This document shows positions 59,024 to 64,000 of a DNA stretch of 64,000 nucleotides, piece by piece. The position numbers and the translations under genes are program-made. This DNA comes from Rutidosis leptorrhynchoides. Its lineage: Eukaryota; Streptophyta; Magnoliopsida; Asterales; Asteraceae. Below the pieces are notes generated by a model that ran no database searches, was not told the DNA's origin, and saw nothing but the letters and a program-made list of their open reading frames with translations. Every line of letters begins with the position of its first letter. Positions within the stretch are counted from its first letter, which is position 1. The DNA is taken from assembly GCF_046630445.1 (NCBI RefSeq), contig NC_092340.1:18950001-19014000 (forward strand), read 5' to 3'.

Positions 59024-60173
59024 CACTTTTTCTGATGAAATCCCCATAACAATTCTATTTGGCTTATATGTTTCTGCTTCCCTAATTCTTCTCTTCCTAA
59101 TCAATATTAATTCGGATCATCATCAAATACATCATAACCCGTTATCATTGTAATCATCAGCAATATCATATGTATCTCCTCATCATGATCATCTTTAACA
59201 TCATCATCATAATAAACGTGTTTCATTATCATCATCATTAATAACTATGAACAAAACCATATCTTAATCATAATCATCTCTTTTATTCCTATATCATAAT
59301 CATAATCATAATGATCATAATCAACTATCATCATCTTTAATTCGTATTATCATCATTTCTTTCCTAATACGACCACCAACACCATTACGTCTTCTTATGC
59401 ATCCCCTCAAGCAAAAGCGTGAAACAAAAGAAACATATTCACTAACTCACCATCGATTCCTATTTCTAAACTTGTTTCAAATACCCAGTCCACTAAACAG
59501 AAGCCCAACCATTTCATTTCATTAATTTGATTATTGTATCATGAAACCCAATTGTGGTTCAAGTGCAAATTATCTAATAGTAATTGACCCGGTTTCTATT
59601 CTGTCCAACAAACTAAGGAAAACATCCCAATTAGCAAACTTAACTCGTGATCCGATAACAACCTAATCCAGTCCATTTCACGTGAATTCTTTTTAGTTGG
59701 ATCACATCCCAATCGTAGTATGAATAAATAAACCGCCCCACTTCGATAAATTACTAAACATGCAGCGAAATTTAATATAGATTTTTCTTTTATAACACAA
59801 GTGGGGGGTTCATCTTTATCTATTGCTTGTCGGCCAGTAAGGAATATAGTAATATATTTAAACGTCTAAAAGAAGCAGAAACAAAGGTGAAACAATAATA
59901 GTTTTCTTTAGATTTAAACAGAAATAATAGGGTAGCTATAGCGTAAAAGAAGCAAGATTAATCGAGCAATAGGTGGTTGTTACGAATGAGAATCAAGAAT
60001 GTGAAGTATTAATGGGTCTCGTGGTGGTTGAAATAGAATAGAAACGGAATCAGTGAGAGGTAGAAGAGAAGTGGTGGTGTTTGATGATAAAAGGTGGTGG
60101 TGGTGATTCCGTTAAACATAAAAAAATATATAGAGTTGGAAATGGGTTTGTGGTGTTTGTTCTCGATTTATAG

Positions 60174-60638
60174 GAACTAGAAAAAAAAATGCAGCACAAT
60201 GGTGGTTTCGGTTACTATGGTGATATGTTTGGGTGGTTTATGATAATGGTTGATCAAGGTGTTTGATTGTCGACGGTTTAGGGTGATGATGTCGTGGTTA
60301 TCATGGTGGCGGTTCAATAATGGAAGAGGTGCTAGGCGAGTGATGTAGTAGGAGAATTTAGTTGGTGGTGGTGATTGTTATCTACCTCTCTTTATGTATA
60401 TGTCTTATATATAGGATAGATAGATTTATTTGTATAATAAATATTATTACCTAGTTGGTTGTGAAATGAAACAGAATCGAATTTTTGACAAACACATTCA
60501 AACAAGTGCAGTAATTCACTTTCACCCTTAATGAATTGCATAAGAATATGTCTGTATATATATATATATAGCAGGTAATTGGTAGATTTATGATCATAAT
60601 CTTCAAAAGAATATATCTAATATTACTTGCAGACAAAC

Positions 60639-60702
<64 letters not shown>

Positions 60703-60889
60703 ACTACACTAATTATAATTATAATAATAATATTATATTAATATAAATTAATCGTGCAATGATTTAGAGTAACACAGTAATCAAAGAATATAGGAAATAG
60801 TTTAGCCGCCGGTACTTTGGACATATTCATTCTCATGGAGTGCTAAATCGTACTCCATTGTTAATTAGTGACGGATAAGAAGTCTTCCG
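60174..60889 (-). other. LTR segment retained only in LTR3
   Basis: 716 bp absent from LTR1 and LTR2, where the chromovirus fragment sits. The flanking host sequence (TTTATAG on the left, AAAAATCCCAAGC on the right) is shared. So the truncation of the chromovirus and the loss of this segment were probably one deletion event. Confidence 0.8.
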
Positions 60890-61505
60890 AAAAATCCCAA
60901 GCTTTTAAATTAAATATATTTATTTATTTTGGTCCTTATGGTATAAAGGTCAATCATTAACTATTAATTAAAAATTACATTAATTATTCACTCCCAACCC
61001 CAAGTAAAATATAAAAAGTTTTAAAATTTAACAAACAACTTCTAAATATATTATTAATAAGCCTAAAATTTATAAAACTCATTTTCGAATCATCGTTTAT
61101 TTTAAAATCATATAAGTTTGGATTTAACTTACTTAATATCAATCGGAACACCAAATGAGTACTACAATCATTTAATATTTATTTTTAATATACTTTATTT
61201 ATATATATAGATATATTTTAAATAATAATTTTTATAATATCCTTTTTATGTTATTAATTATAATAACAACAACGTATAATACTTCAAATTATATTTCAGT
61301 TTATTATTTATATATATATATACACACACATATCTATTTACAATTAATTGTTCGTGAATCATCGGGAATGGTCGAAGGTCAAATGCATTCATGTAAATTG
61401 TTTCAAGATATTTGAGACTCAGCTTTACAACTTCGCTTATCGTATCGGAATCATAATAAGATTAAGTTTAAATTTGATCGGAAATTTTTGGATTGTCACA
61501 ATATT

Positions 61506-61851
61506 AACTACCATAATCAATACATGCTAATCATCTAATCCTCAACGGTATAAAGCTACTATAAGGTGAGAATACATTATGTGATCACTATTAGAGATCT
61601 TTATATATCTTTAGCTGACTGGAATTTTTTATTATTGTTGTTAATTTCTCTTAGTTGATAGGCTACGGATACTATAAATCACGTTTTGTCAATATGTTTG
61701 TAAAAACAATGACAAGTTTCTTAGTCAAAATATATGGTTTCACGGGTCATTAAACTAAATGACTTTAGCATTTACGTTCACTTAATACATAAAACACATC
61801 GTTAAACAGTTTCATTTATACAAACCGGTGATTCCACGGGTCATTTCACTA

Positions 61852-61910
<59 letters not shown>

Positions 61911-61913
61911 GTC
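61506..61913. other. Intergenic flank ending in TA and TG microsatellites
   Basis: Unique-looking AT-rich sequence, then a TA tract (about 61854-61897) and GT repeat (61897-61910) leading into MITE F1. No gene seen. Confidence 0.6.
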
Positions 61914-62618
61914 ATAATCAAGAGGGAAGCACTTTTTTGGGGGGAAGCAAACTTTTTTTTTTATCTTTTCGTTTTTTGTAAAAACTTTGTTCACGAACAT
62001 TATAGATTAGATGAAAATATGAACATTTAAAAAAGACACTTTGTGATGAATGTCATTATTTTGGCGGAAAAACGCCCGAAGAAAAAAATAAAAACATTCA
62101 ATGCATTGAATGTTTTGCTGCTGAGTTTATTTGCATCGTTTTGTTTTCATCTTGTGTGAAATGTTTTTTTCGAAATTAACCCGATTTAGAGTTTAGGGTT
62201 TAGGGTTTAGGGTTTTCGGGTTTACTCCGTAAACCCTCAACCCAAAACCCTAAACCCAAAACTCTAAACCGTTCGTGTTAAAATATTCAATCTAAACCCT
62301 AATTTCTAAACCCTAGACCCTAATTTCTAAACCCAAAACCTTAATTTCTAAACCCTAATAGCTAAACCCTAATTTTTAACCCCTTAATTTCTAAACCCTA
62401 ATTTCTAACCTCTTAAAAAAAACTCAGAATCAAAACATTCAATGCATTGAATGTTTTCATTTTTTTCTTCGAGCATTTTACCGCTAAAATAATAACATTC
62501 ATCACAAAGTGTCTTTTTTAAATGTTCATATTTTCATGTGATCTTGATGCCTGAAAAAAAATTCGAAAAAAACGAAAAAAACTACTTCCCCCCAAAAAAG
62601 TGCGTCCCTCTTGATTAT
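61914..62618. mobile_element. F1: long-TIR MITE with telomere-like centre
   Basis: The two halves are inverted repeats: ATAATCAAGAGGGAAGCAC on the left against ATAATCAAGAGGGACGCAC inward from the right, continuing through GGGGGGAAG and the GACACTTTGTGATGAATGT arm. The centre (about 62190-62420) is a palindromic run of TTTAGGG and CCCTAAA units with diverged spacers. A self-palindrome ATTCAATGCATTGAAT occurs in each arm. Bounded by TA/TG repeats on the left and CT/TA repeats on the right. There is no coding; the superfamily is uncertain. Confidence 0.75.
62192..62420. repeat. Telomere-like repeat tract in F1
   Basis: TTTAGGG units (62192-62213), then many CCCTAAA-like units separated by ATTT spacers. 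These are plant telomere-type heptamers, inverted about a central palindrome, inside a MITE rather than at a chromosome end. Confidence 0.8.
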
Positions 62619-62624
62619 TTCTGT

Positions 62625-63492
<868 letters not shown>

Positions 63493-63530
<38 letters not shown>

Positions 63531-63789
63531 TTGTGATTACTAGTGTAATATAGATGTTGTTAAACATGCATGAATTATGATTATTGTAGAAGGTATATTT
63601 GTGTGTATGTATTCTCTTGGTTCTTCTTAACGTATCTATTTTTTTCATCAGGTCAAAAAGCTTAATGGGTGAATTGAAGAATGTTCAAATAAAATTGTGT
63701 TTTGTGTATCATGACTTTTTTTGTTGTCACTATAAAAATATATAGAACTACGAAAAACTGATCTCTATTATTTAGAAGTTATTGCAGTT
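63493..63789. other. TA microsatellite and intergenic flank
   Basis: The TA tract (about 63488-63525) continues, then AT-rich sequence without recognised genes. A CATCAGGT acceptor-like site at about 63647 is not followed by a convincing exon. Confidence 0.6.
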
Positions 63790-64000
63790 TGTTAGGAAAT
63801 CTAGGTGAGCCCTAACAAGAACTTGATAACCCTAGTTATCAAACTCACCGTGCAACAAACAATTAATTCAACACAAATAAAGATAAGAACGAGAAACGTA
63901 AAGAACAAGGAATTAACGTGGTTATATCCAATCGTTTAAATCAAACGAATTGGTTTAATCCACGGCCAAACAAAGAGGATTTTATTATATTTTTCGTAGG
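63790..64000 (+). repeat. Possible start of an LTR, cut by window end
   Basis: TGTTAGGAAATCTAGGTGAG starts a stretch with GGAATTAACGTGG and CCACGGCC, phrases often seen in plant Copia LTRs. No partner, primer site or duplication is visible, so this is tentative. Confidence 0.25.

Larger units (their letters stand above)
57336..61500 (-). repeat. N3 LTR3, undisturbed 5' LTR
   Basis: 4,165 bp without the chromovirus insertion, showing the ancestral LTR structure. It ends GGATTGTCACA, followed by the ATATT duplication. Contains a TA tract (about 60650-60697). Small frames in it are AT-rich chance ORFs. Confidence 0.9.

Noticed and set aside
62192..62420. True telomere or chromosome end
   Set aside because: Units are short, interspersed and inverted about a centre inside a MITE, with ordinary sequence on both sides.

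Overview
This window looks like repeat-dense, intergenic nuclear DNA of a flowering plant. It is very AT-rich, full of TA and TTA/AAT microsatellites, and built almost entirely of nested transposable elements. The LTR end motifs (TGTGACGACCCGG at one end, GGATTAGGACGGGTCGTTA at the other) remind me of LTR retrotransposons in Asteraceae assemblies. That family-level assignment is inference from memory, not proof. No complete ordinary host gene was found; the only long intact reading frame is a hAT transposase.

Layout. 1-4976 is the 3' part of a forward-oriented non-autonomous LTR retrotransposon (N1). 4977-5762 is a fragment of another LTR. 5763-26592 is a decayed Ty1/Copia element carrying two insertions: a complete, young reverse-oriented non-autonomous element (N2, 7129-20095, target duplication CTAGC) and a solo LTR (21921-25156, target duplication CCAAA). 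26803-29997 is a complete hAT DNA transposon with an intact 751-aa transposase and an 8-bp target duplication CTCGGCAG. 30006-35593 holds small gene-like scraps and two short hAT-type MITEs, one of which splits a 69-codon reading frame. 35599-61500 is one integration (target duplication ATATT) of a related element (N3) that became a three-LTR, two-interior tandem array by unequal crossing-over. A truncated chromovirus-type Ty3/Gypsy insertion lies inside LTR1 and was copied into LTR2. 61506-64000 has two long-TIR, telomere-motif-bearing MITEs embedded in TA microsatellites, then what may be the start of another LTR.

The most interesting system is the N1/N2/N3 family. These elements have 4-kb LTRs, an initiator-Met-type primer binding site and no pol genes. 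Their interiors of about 4 kb carry two small sense ORFs: a Gag-position protein with a shared WGWVR/LTGEP motif set, and a coiled-coil-like protein. About 0.45 kb from the 3' LTR, on the antisense strand, there is a 57-codon ORF predicted to make a two-helix membrane peptide. This antisense ORF has exactly the same length in all four copies, a TATAAAT box 74-88 bp before its ATG, and a TTCCGGAA palindrome about 120 bp further upstream, so it looks like a self-contained antisense gene. Trans-mobilisation by an autonomous Ty3/Gypsy relative is inferred.
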